Positions 8,334-18,947 are shown, counted from the stretch's first letter. The stretch is 64,000 nucleotides of DNA from Saccharomyces uvarum (GCA_947243795.1 OX365941.1:186001-250000), one strand, 5' to 3'. Notes: a model not told the origin generated them from the sequence alone. Translations and numbers: made by a program.

Positions 8334-11300
8334 ATGGCATTTTGGTTACCTCAAAATATACAAAAGCGGCTGCTGCTATATGTCCTCCAGCAAATCTCGC
8401 TATTTTCCAATATAGATCTATCCAACCTGGATGTGTCTATAGGCTCCAAGTCTCATTTCTCCTTTCATGATGTGAATCTATCACTCGATGATCTAAATAT
8501 ACCGCATGTGCAAATAAACGAGGGAATAGTTAACGAGCTTGTACTAAAGCTAACTGTTTCTGGGGGAGTGGAAATTGATGGGTCCGGGTTAAGATTTGTC
8601 ATCACACCTTTATTTTCCACAGGTTCACAAGAACTCCCCTCTGACTTCTTAGCTAAAAGCATTCAGAATCTTACAAATTCCATGCTACAGTTTACCGATC
8701 CCTTGAGCTCGCAAAATAACAGATATAATGAAGATGATATTAGCTCTTCAGACAGTAGTGGCGATCTTAGTTCCGATACGGGAATATCGAAAACAAGTGG
8801 AAATAGTTCTTATTCACTTCAAAATATGCGAAATAAAGCCCTTAATGTTGCCCTAGCCAAGTTGAAAGTAGCATTGAAGGATATCACAATATGTTTTATA
8901 ATGAATGATAGGGATTCCTCTGAAAATGTCGTTGAAGTTCATCTAGAAAGCATACAGCTCACGACAACGGATGGAAACTTACGGCATATAAATATCGGAA
9001 ACTTTACAGTTTCGTTAATACAGAAACAAACGGTATCTAGCGCTTCCTCTCACTCTTCCAATAATGATGACCTCTCACAAAGTGTTTGTTACTCTAAGAT
9101 GGAGGCAACCTCGCTCTATATGAGTGCCATGGAAGAACAATCAAATGATGACGATGATGATTCTGAAACCACACAGACACAACAAAATGATGATAAGTCC
9201 AAGGAAACTCTAATGGAAATAAACGATTTAAATATAGCATTCAAGGGTCTCTCCTCTATTAATGATCTTAAAATGTATGACATCGCTATAGACATACAAG
9301 ATGTCCATCTAGCGATATATAAAATCATTCAAACGAATAACCCCATTTTGAAAAATATCATAGAGACCATTGTTACTCTTTTGGATGAAAATGATGAAGA
9401 ACCCATAGACATTTCACATGAAGAGCAAAAACCCTCTTTCCTTTCCTCTGTGGATGTCAAATGCATATACTTGAACGTTTCTGAGGGTATCACAGCAATC
9501 TTGAAAAGTTTTGAAATGGAACAAAAACCAAACAATGTTCTAGCCATTTCTCTAGGCTCTTTTTATTCTAATTCAGATTCATTGACAATTAACCATAAAA
9601 GCAAGCCGTTACTCACCGGTGAACTAACTCCTCGAAACGCCAGCTTAACTATTGCCGATGAATTGGAGATTGCTATTGACAAGAATGGCATCACTAAACT
9701 GCTTAACATTCATCAGTTTATTACACAATGCATGGCCATATATCAAAGTAAATCGAAAAAGCTGGCACCTAAAATAACCTCAAATATTGCGAGAAATACA
9801 AAATTAACTTTTAAGGCACTGAATTTGTCGATCAAATTCCCATACTCGTCATTGTGTTTCCAGGTTTCACCTTTCACATACGATTCTGAAACGTGTGAAT
9901 TCCATATTGAGGTGATAGACGTATACAAGAAGTTTCCTTCTCGATCTCCAAAAGTGTTAGCAATGTCAAATATCACAATTTCTAATCCTCAATCCCGTTT
10001 GCAACTGGGATCATATGACGATACGTTAAAAGAGGCACTAATATATAGTCCTGTTCACGTCTGCATCGAAGAAGTAACGGCACAAGATGAACATTTGGGA
10101 ATAGTACAATTAATGACAGATATCTCTGCAATTGCAGAACTTTTTACAGATTCAAGCACTGACCACTCTAGCAGGTCAAAAAGTAAGAGGGGTTCGTATT
10201 TGCAAAGGAGCGTTAGGGTGCTAAATTCTTCTAGGTTCGTTTACAAACAAAGTACTTCCGCTGTTATTTCATTTCAAATAAATTCCATAAGATTAAAAAT
10301 ATCGGATATTGTAAACCAGCAATTTGGTTCTATAGAAGCATTGCTATCAAACAACTTCCTTGCAATTACAGAGGATTCTCAAATTGTGTATTTCTCAAAG
10401 AACCTGCTGATAGAAAGGAAATCAACATCACTGGTGGAACCACAAGAAATTGTGTCAATGATCTTAAATAAAAGCGTTGATGAGCCTGTTTTATATCTTC
10501 ATAGAAGGGCAAACGGGAAGATTAGAGTAATCCTTAACAAGATGCGTATTCATTATTATGCAAGGTGGTTAGAGATATTCAAGAAGAACATCAACCCGAA
10601 TAATCTCAATTCAAAAGATGCACCTGCATCTCAAAAGCATAATAAAAATCCATCAGACTCTGGATTTCCTTGGGAATTGAAATGTCTAGATTGTGCACTA
10701 ATTCTTCATCCTTTCAGATTAAAAAGCGTGATGGTTATTGTACTAGATAACTTAACAGCCTGTGGAAATTCATATATTCCACAAGTGAAACTTCTCTCAA
10801 AAGTTAATACCTTATTTTTGATAGACGACTACTCGAATTTTAAAATTCAAAAAGATAAGAATTGGCCCAATTTAATAAATTTCTATGCTAATCAAGGCTT
10901 CTCGGCAATTGGAAAAATAGACACTTTAAATTTTATGATAAACAAATCCAATGAAACGCTCTTGTTGGATTGCAAAATAGGACAAGTTGGTCTTTCATTA
11001 TGTGCGGATTCTTTTCAAACTTTCTGTCAGCTTTGCGTTGATTTGAAATATCCACAAACGTTCCCTGATGAGAAAAAATTCAAAACAGAGTTGAGAAATC
11101 CCATTGATGTATTCAAAGATATTGATTCCGATCTCTTCAACTCTGATTTCATACTAGAGAACGATAGCCTTCAAAATGATTATGAATCGGTGCATTTAGT
11201 GGATAGTTTCCTTGATAAGGCTCAGGAATTTAACAGCGGTGTCAGGAGTAAACTTTCATCTCAGGGCTCGCAAGAGCTGGATTCATCTTCAGGTACTGCA

Positions 11301-13100
11301 ACGGAAGCCATTCTTCTCCCTCATGAGAGTTACTTGGACTCTGAACAATCAAAGGATGATGATAGCCCAATAATGGCTTCAGAAGAGCAAGAAGGAAATA
11401 TAGATGTAAGAGGTAATATTGACATAGAGAAAGTTATCGTGAGGCTATTTGATGGGTACGATTGGAAATACACGCGGAAATTTATTACTAATACCGTTGA
11501 TAAATTGGATAAAGAACTCAATGAAGTAGAAGAAAAGGGTTTGAAATCGAATATTCAATCAGAGGCAAACATTTTTGATTCTATATATATATCTGCTAAT
11601 AAAAATAATGTTTCTGATTTGAAGAAAAATTTAGATGGGGAAATCCAGGGAGTTCAAAATTCCTTTATTGACGTATCCAAAGTTAATTTACGACCTTCCA
11701 AGCATTACAAAGCCTTAATTCAGTTGAACAAATTGCAAGTGAATTTGAAGACTTATCGAGTAGATGAACCTAGGGAATCAGAATCAGATAATTCCACGGA
11801 TATTTTGAACAAGTGTGTGATTTCCGTTTACGAGTTTGAAGTTATTGATAATGTTCCTACATCGACATGGAATAAGTTTGTAACGTTGCTGAAACATGAA
11901 CCATGGCCCCACAATTCGCCAATGTTTCACATGAATCTTGAACTTATCCGTCCTATTGACTTTTTACAAGCAGTGGAATTAGTGATGCAACTGAAAATTG
12001 CACCTTTACGACTTCATGTGGATCAGGATACATTAGAATTCCTAATAAGATTTGGAGGCTTCAAAGATAAGAGGTTTGAATTGATTGATGAGTATCCAGA
12101 CATTGTATTTGTGCAAAAATTTTGCATTAATTCAATCAAGCTAAGACTAGATTATAAGCCAAAAAAAGTCGACTATGCGGGTTTGAGATCAGGACAAACA
12201 TCAGAACTAATGAACTTTTTCACGCTTGATGGGTCCAAGATTATTTTGAAAAGCGTGGTGCTATATGGATTGAATGGATTTGATGAATTGAATGATAAAT
12301 TGAAGGGCATTTGGACACCAGATATTACTAACAAGCAGTTACCTGGTGTTTTGGAAGGTTTGGCTCCCGTTAGGTCGTTCATGGCTATTGGATCGGGTGT
12401 GAAGACGTTAGTTACAGTATTGATGTCAGAATATAAGCAAGAGGGCCATTTGGGTAAAAGCTTGAAAAAAAGTGGTAACGTCTTTGTGAAAACTGCGACT
12501 GGAGACTTCATTAAATTGGGGGTCAAGTTAACGTCGGGTACTCAGGCAATTCTGGAGAACACCGAGGAGTTATTTGGTGGTGTCGGCTCCAACGGTAGGA
12601 TGTACGACACTTCGAAGGGGGGGTCCAGTGGTGATGGCGAGGACGATGCAGCTGCTGTATTAGATTTGGACGCGATATTGGAAGAGGACCAGTTGGTCGG
12701 TAGTAAATATTCTAGAATTAGAGATCATGAGCCCACAGCTGTAGTCATCGACGTGTCTTCGTCGGGAAACCCGAATGGGGAGCCCAAGATAGTGAGTCTG
12801 TATGCGGACCAGCCCTTGGACGTGCCCACGGGGTTGAAAGAGGCATATAGTTCATTAGAAAAGCACATGCACATTGCTTACGATGCGGTATGGAGGGCCA
12901 AGGGACAGATGAAGGACGATAAACGAGGAGGACCCAGTGCCGCAGCGGTTTATGTTGCTAGGGCAGCACCTGTGGCGATAATCCGACCCTTGATTGGGGC
13001 CACGGAGGCTGTTTCCAAGACGTTGCAAGGGATTGCTAACCAAGTAGATAAGACGCACAACGAGCAAATCAACGACAAGTATAAATCCAACCGGATTTGA
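8334..13100 (+). CDS. ATG2: Autophagy lipid-transfer protein Atg2
   Basis: Bridge-like lipid transporter that feeds the growing phagophore from ER exit sites, working with Atg18 and Atg9. The 1588 residues compare with about 1592 in S. cerevisiae. The N-terminus 'MAFWLPQNIQKRLLLYVLQQ' begins the chorein-like tip that picks up lipid. The middle is a long run of repeating beta segments, and the C-terminal region carries 'PGVLEGLAPVRSFMAIGSGV' plus amphipathic helices ('AAAVYVARAAPVAIIRPLIG'). Serine/aspartate-rich insertions (about 138-160 and 950-1020) vary in the family. AT-rich, unlike its neighbours SLA2 and ZWF1. A run of seven G lies near 12618. Confidence 0.97.
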   Translation: MAFWLPQNIQKRLLLYVLQQISLFSNIDLSNLDVSIGSKSHFSFHDVNLSLDDLNIPHVQINEGIVNELVLKLTVSGGVEIDGSGLRFVITPLFSTGSQELPSDFLAKSIQNLTNSMLQFTDPLSSQNNRYNEDDISSSDSSGDLSSDTGISKTSGNSSYSLQNMRNKALNVALAKLKVALKDITICFIMNDRDSSENVVEVHLESIQLTTTDGNLRHINIGNFTVSLIQKQTVSSASSHSSNNDDLSQSVCYSKMEATSLYMSAMEEQSNDDDDDSETTQTQQNDDKSKETLMEINDLNIAFKGLSSINDLKMYDIAIDIQDVHLAIYKIIQTNNPILKNIIETIVTLLDENDEEPIDISHEEQKPSFLSSVDVKCIYLNVSEGITAILKSFEMEQKPNNVLAISLGSFYSNSDSLTINHKSKPLLTGELTPRNASLTIADELEIAIDKNGITKLLNIHQFITQCMAIYQSKSKKLAPKITSNIARNTKLTFKALNLSIKFPYSSLCFQVSPFTYDSETCEFHIEVIDVYKKFPSRSPKVLAMSNITISNPQSRLQLGSYDDTLKEALIYSPVHVCIEEVTAQDEHLGIVQLMTDISAIAELFTDSSTDHSSRSKSKRGSYLQRSVRVLNSSRFVYKQSTSAVISFQINSIRLKISDIVNQQFGSIEALLSNNFLAITEDSQIVYFSKNLLIERKSTSLVEPQEIVSMILNKSVDEPVLYLHRRANGKIRVILNKMRIHYYARWLEIFKKNINPNNLNSKDAPASQKHNKNPSDSGFPWELKCLDCALILHPFRLKSVMVIVLDNLTACGNSYIPQVKLLSKVNTLFLIDDYSNFKIQKDKNWPNLINFYANQGFSAIGKIDTLNFMINKSNETLLLDCKIGQVGLSLCADSFQTFCQLCVDLKYPQTFPDEKKFKTELRNPIDVFKDIDSDLFNSDFILENDSLQNDYESVHLVDSFLDKAQEFNSGVRSKLSSQGSQELDSSSGTATEAILLPHESYLDSEQSKDDDSPIMASEEQEGNIDVRGNIDIEKVIVRLFDGYDWKYTRKFITNTVDKLDKELNEVEEKGLKSNIQSEANIFDSIYISANKNNVSDLKKNLDGEIQGVQNSFIDVSKVNLRPSKHYKALIQLNKLQVNLKTYRVDEPRESESDNSTDILNKCVISVYEFEVIDNVPTSTWNKFVTLLKHEPWPHNSPMFHMNLELIRPIDFLQAVELVMQLKIAPLRLHVDQDTLEFLIRFGGFKDKRFELIDEYPDIVFVQKFCINSIKLRLDYKPKKVDYAGLRSGQTSELMNFFTLDGSKIILKSVVLYGLNGFDELNDKLKGIWTPDITNKQLPGVLEGLAPVRSFMAIGSGVKTLVTVLMSEYKQEGHLGKSLKKSGNVFVKTATGDFIKLGVKLTSGTQAILENTEELFGGVGSNGRMYDTSKGGSSGDGEDDAAAVLDLDAILEEDQLVGSKYSRIRDHEPTAVVIDVSSSGNPNGEPKIVSLYADQPLDVPTGLKEAYSSLEKHMHIAYDAVWRAKGQMKDDKRGGPSAAAVYVARAAPVAIIRPLIGATEAVSKTLQGIANQVDKTHNEQINDKYKSNRI

Positions 13101-13458
13101 TTGCGGTTGGTATAGGAGTATGTAAAAATATATACATGTGTATATTGATTGATTCAGTGCATATTTGATTCATTTTTTTTTTTGGTTTAGAACACAGGTG
13201 TCCGGAGCTAAAGATAAAAAAATAAAATAAAAGAGAGGGAAAGAGAGGGAAAGGAATAGCCATGCAGATGCGTGTAGTAGACTGAGGAACGTAATTTTAT
13301 GTATATATTTACACACGTATATAAACACACACAAAGAAAGGAAAACGAGAAGAAGGAAGAGGAAAGGATGTACTTTAAAAAATCAAAAAAATTGCAAAAC
13401 TCCAAAGTTCAATCGTATGTCGGTTTTTTTTTATTCATTTTTTTTTTCTGGTATGTTT
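13101..13458. other. Convergent ATG2/ZWF1 spacer
   Basis: 358 bases shared by the 3' ends of two convergent genes. It has TATATACATGTGTATA-type 3' elements at about 13128-13147, purine-rich GAGAGGGAAA repeats near 13230-13255 and a T-rich stretch (13424-13450) just after the ZWF1 stop. No gene seen. Confidence 0.65.
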
Positions 13459-14976
13459 CTATTTATCTTTTTTATCATCAGGCTTAGTCACGGGCCAAGC
13501 GTAGGGATGTTTTTCAGGCATGACATACTTGTGCTTCTGCATGTACTCCTTCAAGCCCTTGGGGCCTCTTGAACCGTAGGGGTAAATTTCCGGTGTTGGA
13601 CCGTCTGGGCGCTCTATGTGCTCTAATAGTGGGGTGAAGAGGCTCCAGCTGATTTCCAGCTCGTCGTCCCTGACGAAGTTGGAGTGGTCGCCGAGCAAGG
13701 CGTCTCTTATCAACACTTCGTAGGCCTCCGGGATCCAGAAGTCCTGGTACCTGCTTGCGTAGGTTAGGTTCAGGTCTGTGACCTGGGTGGCGTTGGACAG
13801 ACCGGGGGTCTTGGCGTTGAACTTCAGGTAGACGGCTGCGTCGGGCTGGACTCTGATGACCAGCTCGTTGTTGGGGATGTCTTTGAAGACACCGGAGGCG
13901 ACCGCCTTGTACTGGAGCCGGATCTCGACCTTGGACTCGTTCAGAGCCTTACCGGCGCGCATCATGATGGGGACACCCTCCCAACGCTCATTTTCGATGT
14001 TGAAAGTCATTGCGGCGAAAGTGACACATTTGGAGTCCTTTTCGACGGTGTCGTCGTCCAGGTAGGCCGGCTTGGAGCCGTCCTCGGATTTGCCGTACTG
14101 GCCCAAGAGCACGTCGTCTGTGTCTATGGGCGCGACGGCCTTGAGGACCTTGACTTTTTCGTCACGGATGGACTCCGGGTCGAAGGACACGGGTCTCTCC
14201 ATGGTCAAGAGGGTCAAGATCTGCAAGAGATGGTTCTGCATGACGTCTCTGATTATGCCTATGGAGTCGAAATAGCCGCCGCGGCCTTCAGTGCCGAAGG
14301 GCTCTTTGAACGAGATCTGGACGCTCTGGATGTTGTCTCTGTTCCAGGGAGCGTTCAAGAACTGGTTACCGAAACGCAGAACCAGAAGGTTCTTGACCAG
14401 CTCCTTGCCCAAGTAGTGGTCGATTCTGAACAGCTCTTCCTCCTTGAACAAGGGGGCCAGGTGCTCCTGCAGCTCGTTGGCAGAGGCCAGATCGTGGCCG
14501 AAGGGCTTCTCCACGATCACACGGGTGAGGCCGTTTTCGGCGTAGACCCGGCTCTTGATCTTCGTGGCCACGGTCAAGAAGACGCTTGGCGGCAAGGCCA
14601 GGTAGAAGAGACGGTGCGGAACGTCGACTTGGGCGCGTTTTTCGAACTGCTCGATCTGCGTCCTGAGCTCATCGAAACCTTCGTCCGTGTCGTAATTGCC
14701 CGCGATGTAGTCGATCATGTCGAAGAACTGCTCGATCTTGACGTCGTCGGCCTCGCCGTGCGGTTTCTTCAGGTGGGGGAGCACACGGGACTTCAGATCG
14801 TCCATGGACAGCTTGGACCGGGCGTAGCCGAAGATCTTGGTGGACGGGTCCAGGTAGCCCTCTCTGAAGAGCCCAAACAGGGCGGGGAAGGTCTTTTTCT
14901 TGGCCAGGTCGCCGGACGCACCGAAGACAGATATGACTGTGTTTTTAGTGAACTTGACAGGGCCTTCACTGATCAT
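13459..14976 (-). CDS. ZWF1: Glucose-6-phosphate dehydrogenase
   Basis: Oxidises glucose-6-phosphate with NADP+ in the first step of the pentose phosphate pathway and is a main cytosolic NADPH source. The 505 residues equal the S. cerevisiae length. The NADP-binding motif GASGDLAKKK (about 19-28) is followed by the substrate and catalytic motif RIDHYLGKE. 'YPYGSRGPKGLKEYM' near the C-terminus is typical of the yeast enzyme. Compared with the form I remember, the start reads MISEGP, one residue longer. High GC at third positions and strong codon bias fit high expression. Confidence 0.98.
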   Translation of the reverse strand: MISEGPVKFTKNTVISVFGASGDLAKKKTFPALFGLFREGYLDPSTKIFGYARSKLSMDDLKSRVLPHLKKPHGEADDVKIEQFFDMIDYIAGNYDTDEGFDELRTQIEQFEKRAQVDVPHRLFYLALPPSVFLTVATKIKSRVYAENGLTRVIVEKPFGHDLASANELQEHLAPLFKEEELFRIDHYLGKELVKNLLVLRFGNQFLNAPWNRDNIQSVQISFKEPFGTEGRGGYFDSIGIIRDVMQNHLLQILTLLTMERPVSFDPESIRDEKVKVLKAVAPIDTDDVLLGQYGKSEDGSKPAYLDDDTVEKDSKCVTFAAMTFNIENERWEGVPIMMRAGKALNESKVEIRLQYKAVASGVFKDIPNNELVIRVQPDAAVYLKFNAKTPGLSNATQVTDLNLTYASRYQDFWIPEAYEVLIRDALLGDHSNFVRDDELEISWSLFTPLLEHIERPDGPTPEIYPYGSRGPKGLKEYMQKHKYVMPEKHPYAWPVTKPDDKKDK

Positions 14977-15457
14977 GATTGTGTGCTATTTTTTGCTTTT
15001 ACGTTTGCTGAGATTTCTATTGTGTCTTTACAACCAATTGGAGGGGCAGAAGAGGGGCGGAGGGGGAGCAGGAGGGGGGCACGTTATGTGTTATACGCCT
15101 ATGTTGAGATGAACCCACAGTTTGCTTATATATGGGATGGTCTTGGCGAGTTTTCCACACTGCTGAGGAATTCGCCACCCTTAGAAAAGGGGCCACCGCA
15201 CCAGATTTGGACCAGAAATCCCACATTAATAATCCTCCATTTTTTTTTTCAGTCATTTTTTCCGTCGCTCGCTTGCCGGCTCGGCCGAAACCGGGCGTTT
15301 AGCACCGTATCTCCGCCTAAGACCGCCGGCGCATGCGTTTTGTGCGCTTTTTTTCCAGTTTTTCTCGTAGTTGATATGTATGTATGTAGTCATATGTACG
15401 TACACAGTTGGGGGTTGGGCAAACCCATGCTTATATACGCGGGTGCAAGCGCTGGTA
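14977..15457. promoter_or_regulatory. ZWF1 promoter and NAR1 3' flank
   Basis: 481 bases between two minus-strand genes. For ZWF1 there is a TATATAAG box on the minus strand (15125-15132, about 150 bases upstream) and one STRE-type AGGGG (15188-15192). A GC-rich block at 15274-15335 carries several CGG/CCG triplets that zinc-cluster regulators could use. No exact Yap1 site (TTACTAA/TTAGTAA) was seen. NAR1 3' sequence includes TATGTATGTA (15375-15384). Confidence 0.6.
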
Positions 15458-16969
15458 TTACCAGGTGCTGCCCACTGAGACGAGGTCCTTCTCGACGGAG
15501 TGCTCGACGGGTGCAAAGACGTACTCCAGTGGGAGCGCGCTGGACTTGAACTCCAGGTCCAGCGCGCTACCCAGCGTCAGCGGGTCCACCATCGCGAGCT
15601 CGAGCGAGTGTCGCTCGTTCAGCGCCTGCACCAGCTGCTTGCGCTTGAGACTGTTCTGCTCGCCGTTGAGCAGGCCGCCGCCGTTCATGCACGCGCCGGG
15701 GCACGCGTTCACCTCGATGTAGTCGCAGCGGTACGGGTCGGCCGTGGCGGCCGAGGCGGCCGCCGACCCCGACGCCGACCCGGACCCCATCCGGCGTGAG
15801 CTTGCGCCGGCGCCCTGCCGCCTCTTTCGCAAGACGGTGACGTTTCTCGTGCGCTCGGGCCCGGCGCCCACGGTCAACTTGCGCACCAGGTTCTGGATGT
15901 TTCTGAAGCCCGACAACTCGCTGGCGGCGGCTATTGTGGTGCCGGAGTCCTGCAGGCGGTACTCGACAATGTCGCTGTTCTTACCCTCCAGGACGGCCAC
16001 TTGGCTACCCGGGTGCAGCCGCTGCATGGCGGCCACGTACTGGTACGCGTAGCCGCCGCAGGAGCCGCCCAGGTTCGACGCCCAGTGGACCTGCGGGTCC
16101 CACCCGGGCGGCGATAGCCGCCCATACAGCGCCGTGTTCTCGGTGGCAAAGGTTCTGTAGTCCAACCCCAGCTCCTGTAGCATCGTGACCACCTCGCGCG
16201 GGGTGATGACACAGTCGATGCCGTCGTCCAACGACTCCGGCCGCGAAGCCTCCAGCTTCTTGTCGAAACAAGGCATCAGCGCCAGGTGGTAGAACGAGTC
16301 GCGCGCCACGCCGAGACCCTTGAACGTGTTCTTGACCAACGAGCCCGTTATCTGCTGTGGCGACTTGACGTTCAGCAGCATGGGCGCCAACTGCGGCTTG
16401 GTCTTCTCCGTGTAGATGAGGAACCCGGGACACACAGCGGACAGCAAGGGCTTGCTGTCCGCACGAGCGCCCTGCTGGCGCTCGTGCTCCCTGTGGGCGA
16501 TGATCTTCTCCACGGTCTTGTTGATGGACACGATCCTGCCCATCTCGGTGCCGACCATGTATTTGCAGCGGAACTGCGTTTCGAAAAAATTCATCAAGCA
16601 CAGATCGGCCGCCTCCAGCGTCATGCCGTAGTATTGTGCCAGCGAAAGTCTGCACTGCGGCGAAACGCTCACTACAAGGAACTTGTCCGGCTGCTGCGAA
16701 AGCTTCCCCCAATTCTCCAGGAAAACCGAGTGGCTTTGGCTGCGCAGCAGGATCTCCTCGCTGGACGTTATGCAGCCGGAGCACGCGAGGCAGTCCGACA
16801 GCGTGATGGAGACCTTCTCCGGCTGGTCTGGCTCCGTGGTCACTTCGTACTCTCCGTTAGTGTTGGCGTTGTTAGTGCTCTTGCCCCCGCTTACTTGCGT
16901 GGGCTTGACGCACGCCAGCGCGGGACTGATGAAGTCGTTGAGGTCTGTCTCGGATAGTAACGCACTCAT
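15458..16969 (-). CDS. NAR1: Cytosolic iron-sulfur assembly protein Nar1
   Basis: Hydrogenase-like protein of the CIA pathway that passes Fe-S clusters to cytosolic and nuclear targets with Cia1. The 503 residues compare with 491 in S. cerevisiae. An N-terminal 4Fe-4S site lies in 'SDCLACSGC' together with an upstream cysteine (C20 region). The H-cluster-type cysteines appear in 'SAVCPGFLIY', 'GGSCGGYAYQ' and 'NACPGACMNGGG'. The start was chosen at 16969 (MSALLSE) by family; the upstream extension to 17008 opens with TTG. A variable Ser/Ala/Gly insert (about 405-425) explains the extra length. Very GC-rich for yeast, especially 15700-16300. Confidence 0.97.
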   Translation of the reverse strand: MSALLSETDLNDFISPALACVKPTQVSGGKSTNNANTNGEYEVTTEPDQPEKVSITLSDCLACSGCITSSEEILLRSQSHSVFLENWGKLSQQPDKFLVVSVSPQCRLSLAQYYGMTLEAADLCLMNFFETQFRCKYMVGTEMGRIVSINKTVEKIIAHREHERQQGARADSKPLLSAVCPGFLIYTEKTKPQLAPMLLNVKSPQQITGSLVKNTFKGLGVARDSFYHLALMPCFDKKLEASRPESLDDGIDCVITPREVVTMLQELGLDYRTFATENTALYGRLSPPGWDPQVHWASNLGGSCGGYAYQYVAAMQRLHPGSQVAVLEGKNSDIVEYRLQDSGTTIAAASELSGFRNIQNLVRKLTVGAGPERTRNVTVLRKRRQGAGASSRRMGSGSASGSAAASAATADPYRCDYIEVNACPGACMNGGGLLNGEQNSLKRKQLVQALNERHSLELAMVDPLTLGSALDLEFKSSALPLEYVFAPVEHSVEKDLVSVGSTW

Positions 16970-17492
16970 GCTCTCTTGTATACGTTGGGTTGGGTTGTGG
17001 TTTACCAAGTGGTCTTTCTTCCCTTTTCCCTCTGTCTAATGGTGGTTTTTGGTGGTTAGTCATCACCGTAACGCTTTTATCTTTTTTTCTTGCGATGAGC
17101 TGGGAGAAAATGGGAAAAAGAAACTGGGAACTACACTGCTAAGAAAAAAAAAAACAAAAGAAAAAGAAAATGGTCTGGTGAAAAAACGCTAACTGTTGGA
17201 GGTGGCGAGCGGACTCGTGTGCAGTGTCAGAGTGCAGAGGCACCCCGTACTTTTATCGTGCGACCAGCCCTGCTTCCAAGACTGGCTCTACGGGTTTGGC
17301 TCTTATCGCCATGTATGTGTCATACAAACGTGTACTAGCCGGGTAGTGTGACACATTCCTCCTTTTTTCCCCTTTCCCGCCAACTAAAAAGTCTCCTGTT
17401 CTCTTAATCAGCAGGGATGCTTGTGCCAGCCAGTTGGAAACGCCGGCTCCGTTATCGCGAACCGACCCCATAAATAGACCTTGTTCATGCTT
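16970..17492. promoter_or_regulatory. Divergent NAR1/LAP3 promoter region
   Basis: 523 bases between diverging starts. It contains A-rich tracts (about 17140-17170), CT-rich tracts (about 17360-17385) and an AT-rich TATA-like CATAAATAG just before the LAP3 starts (17470-17478). LAP3 is also called GAL6 because S. cerevisiae Gal4 controls it. I did not find an intact CGG-N11-CCG here by eye; the nearest CGG...CCG pair has a 15-base gap. Confidence 0.6.
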
Positions 17493-18947
17493 ATGCTGCC
17501 CGCGTCTCTCTCTCGGTCCTTGTATTTTAGCACAATCAGGAACCATCTTTTACAAGCTTCACACAGCATTATCACAAGAAAAATGTCATCTTCCATCGAT
17601 ATCAGCAAGATCAATTCTTGGAATAAAGAGCTGCAGTCGGACTTGACGCACCAATTGGCCACCACCGTTCTGAAGAACTACAGCGCCGATGACGTGCTCT
17701 TGAACAAGACTAGACTGCTACAACAAGACAACAGAATCTTCAACACCGTCGTCTCCACCGATTCTACCCCGATCACCAACCAAAAAAGCTCCGGTAGATG
17801 TTGGTTGTTTGCCGCTACCAACCAATTGCGTTTGAACGTCCTTTCTGAGTTGAACATGAAAGAATTCGAACTGTCCCAGGCTTACCTGTTCTTTTACGAT
17901 AAACTGGAAAAGGCAAACTATTTCCTGGACCAGATCATCTCCTCCGCCGGCCAAGACGTCGATTCTCGTCTCGTCCAGTACTTGTTGGCTGCCCCAACCG
18001 AAGACGGTGGCCAGTATAGCATGTTCTTGAATTTGGTCAAGAAGTACGGCCTTATCCCCAAGGATCTGTACGGGGATCTGCCCTATTCCACCACTGCCTC
18101 TAGAAAATGGAATTCTTTGTTGACCACCAAGTTAAGAGAATTCGCCGAGACTTTAAGAACTGCCTTGAAAGAACACTCTGCTGGCGACTCCGAAATTACC
18201 ATTTTGAGAGAGGAAATGCAAATGGAAATCTTCAGATTGATGTCTTTGTTCATGGACTTGCCCCCAGTGCAACCAAACAAACAGTTCACTTGGCAATACG
18301 CTGACAAAGACAAGAAGATTCACACTATCACGTCCACCCCATTGGAGTTTGCCGCCAAGTACGCAAAGCTGGACACTTCCAAACCGGTCTCACTAATCAA
18401 CGATCCAAGACACCCATACGGTAAGCTAATCAAGATTGACCGTTTGGGGAACGTCCTCGGAGGCGATGCCGTGCTTTACTTAAACGTCGACAACGAAACA
18501 CTGTCCAAGTTGGTCGTCAAGAGATTGCAAAATAACAGAGCTGTCTTTTTCGGTTCTCACACTCCAAAATTCATGGACAAGAAAGTCGGCGTCATGGACG
18601 TCGAGTTATGGAACTACCCAGCCATCGGCTACAACCTGTCTCAAGAAAAGGCATCGCGTATCAAGTACCATGAAAGTTTAATGACTCACGCAATGTTGAT
18701 CACTGGTTGCCACGTCGACGAGACGTCCAAGCTGCCAGTCCGCTACCGTGTAGAAAACTCCTGGGGTAAAGACTCCGGTAAGGATGGGTTGTACGTCATG
18801 ACCCAACAATACTTCGAGGAGTACTGCTTCCAAATCGTGGTCGACATCGATGAGTTGCCTGAAGAATTGGCCACAAAATTCACCTCGGGTAAGGAGGAAC
18901 CCATTGTTTTACCCATTTGGGATCCAATGGGTGCTTTGGCCAAATAA
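17493..18947 (+). CDS. LAP3: Bleomycin hydrolase, cysteine aminopeptidase
   Basis: Homohexameric papain-type aminopeptidase that hydrolyses bleomycin and homocysteine thiolactone. Catalytic Cys is in '[13 protein letters not shown]', His in '[13 protein letters not shown]' and Asn in '[15 protein letters not shown]'. The C-terminus ends MGALAK; the family removes the last residue and places the tail in the active site. 484 residues are read from the ATG at 17493. Another ATG lies two codons upstream (17487), and an internal ATG at 17583 in perfect AAA context gives the 454-residue cytosolic form. The first 30 residues are basic, serine-rich and non-acidic like a mitochondrial presequence. Confidence 0.96.
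   Translation: MLPASLSRSLYFSTIRNHLLQASHSIITRKMSSSIDISKINSWNKELQSDLTHQLATTVLKNYSADDVLLNKTRLLQQDNRIFNTVVSTDSTPITNQKSSGRCWLFAATNQLRLNVLSELNMKEFELSQAYLFFYDKLEKANYFLDQIISSAGQDVDSRLVQYLLAAPTEDGGQYSMFLNLVKKYGLIPKDLYGDLPYSTTASRKWNSLLTTKLREFAETLRTALKEHSAGDSEITILREEMQMEIFRLMSLFMDLPPVQPNKQFTWQYADKDKKIHTITSTPLEFAAKYAKLDTSKPVSLINDPRHPYGKLIKIDRLGNVLGGDAVLYLNVDNETLSKLVVKRLQNNRAVFFGSHTPKFMDKKVGVMDVELWNYPAIGYNLSQEKASRIKYHESLMTHAMLITGCHVDETSKLPVRYRVENSWGKDSGKDGLYVMTQQYFEEYCFQIVVDIDELPEELATKFTSGKEEPIVLPIWDPMGALAK

Noticed and set aside
14977-15457. A Yap1 site in the ZWF1 promoter
   Set aside because: I found no TTACTAA or TTAGTAA in the spacer, so oxidative-stress control cannot be shown from this sequence.
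14230-15549. A 439-codon plus-strand frame across ZWF1 and its promoter
   Set aside because: The first part is the antisense of a GC-rich conserved gene, where stops are rare; the rest is intergenic. No family features.
16005-16957. Long frames on both strands within NAR1
   Set aside because: High GC reduces chance stops. Their translations are Arg/Ala/Gly-rich shadows, while the NAR1 frame has all the Fe-S cysteine motifs.
16970-17492. A Gal4 site before LAP3 (GAL6)
   Set aside because: No CGG-N11-CCG was found by eye; the best pair has a 15-base gap. A motif scan would settle it.
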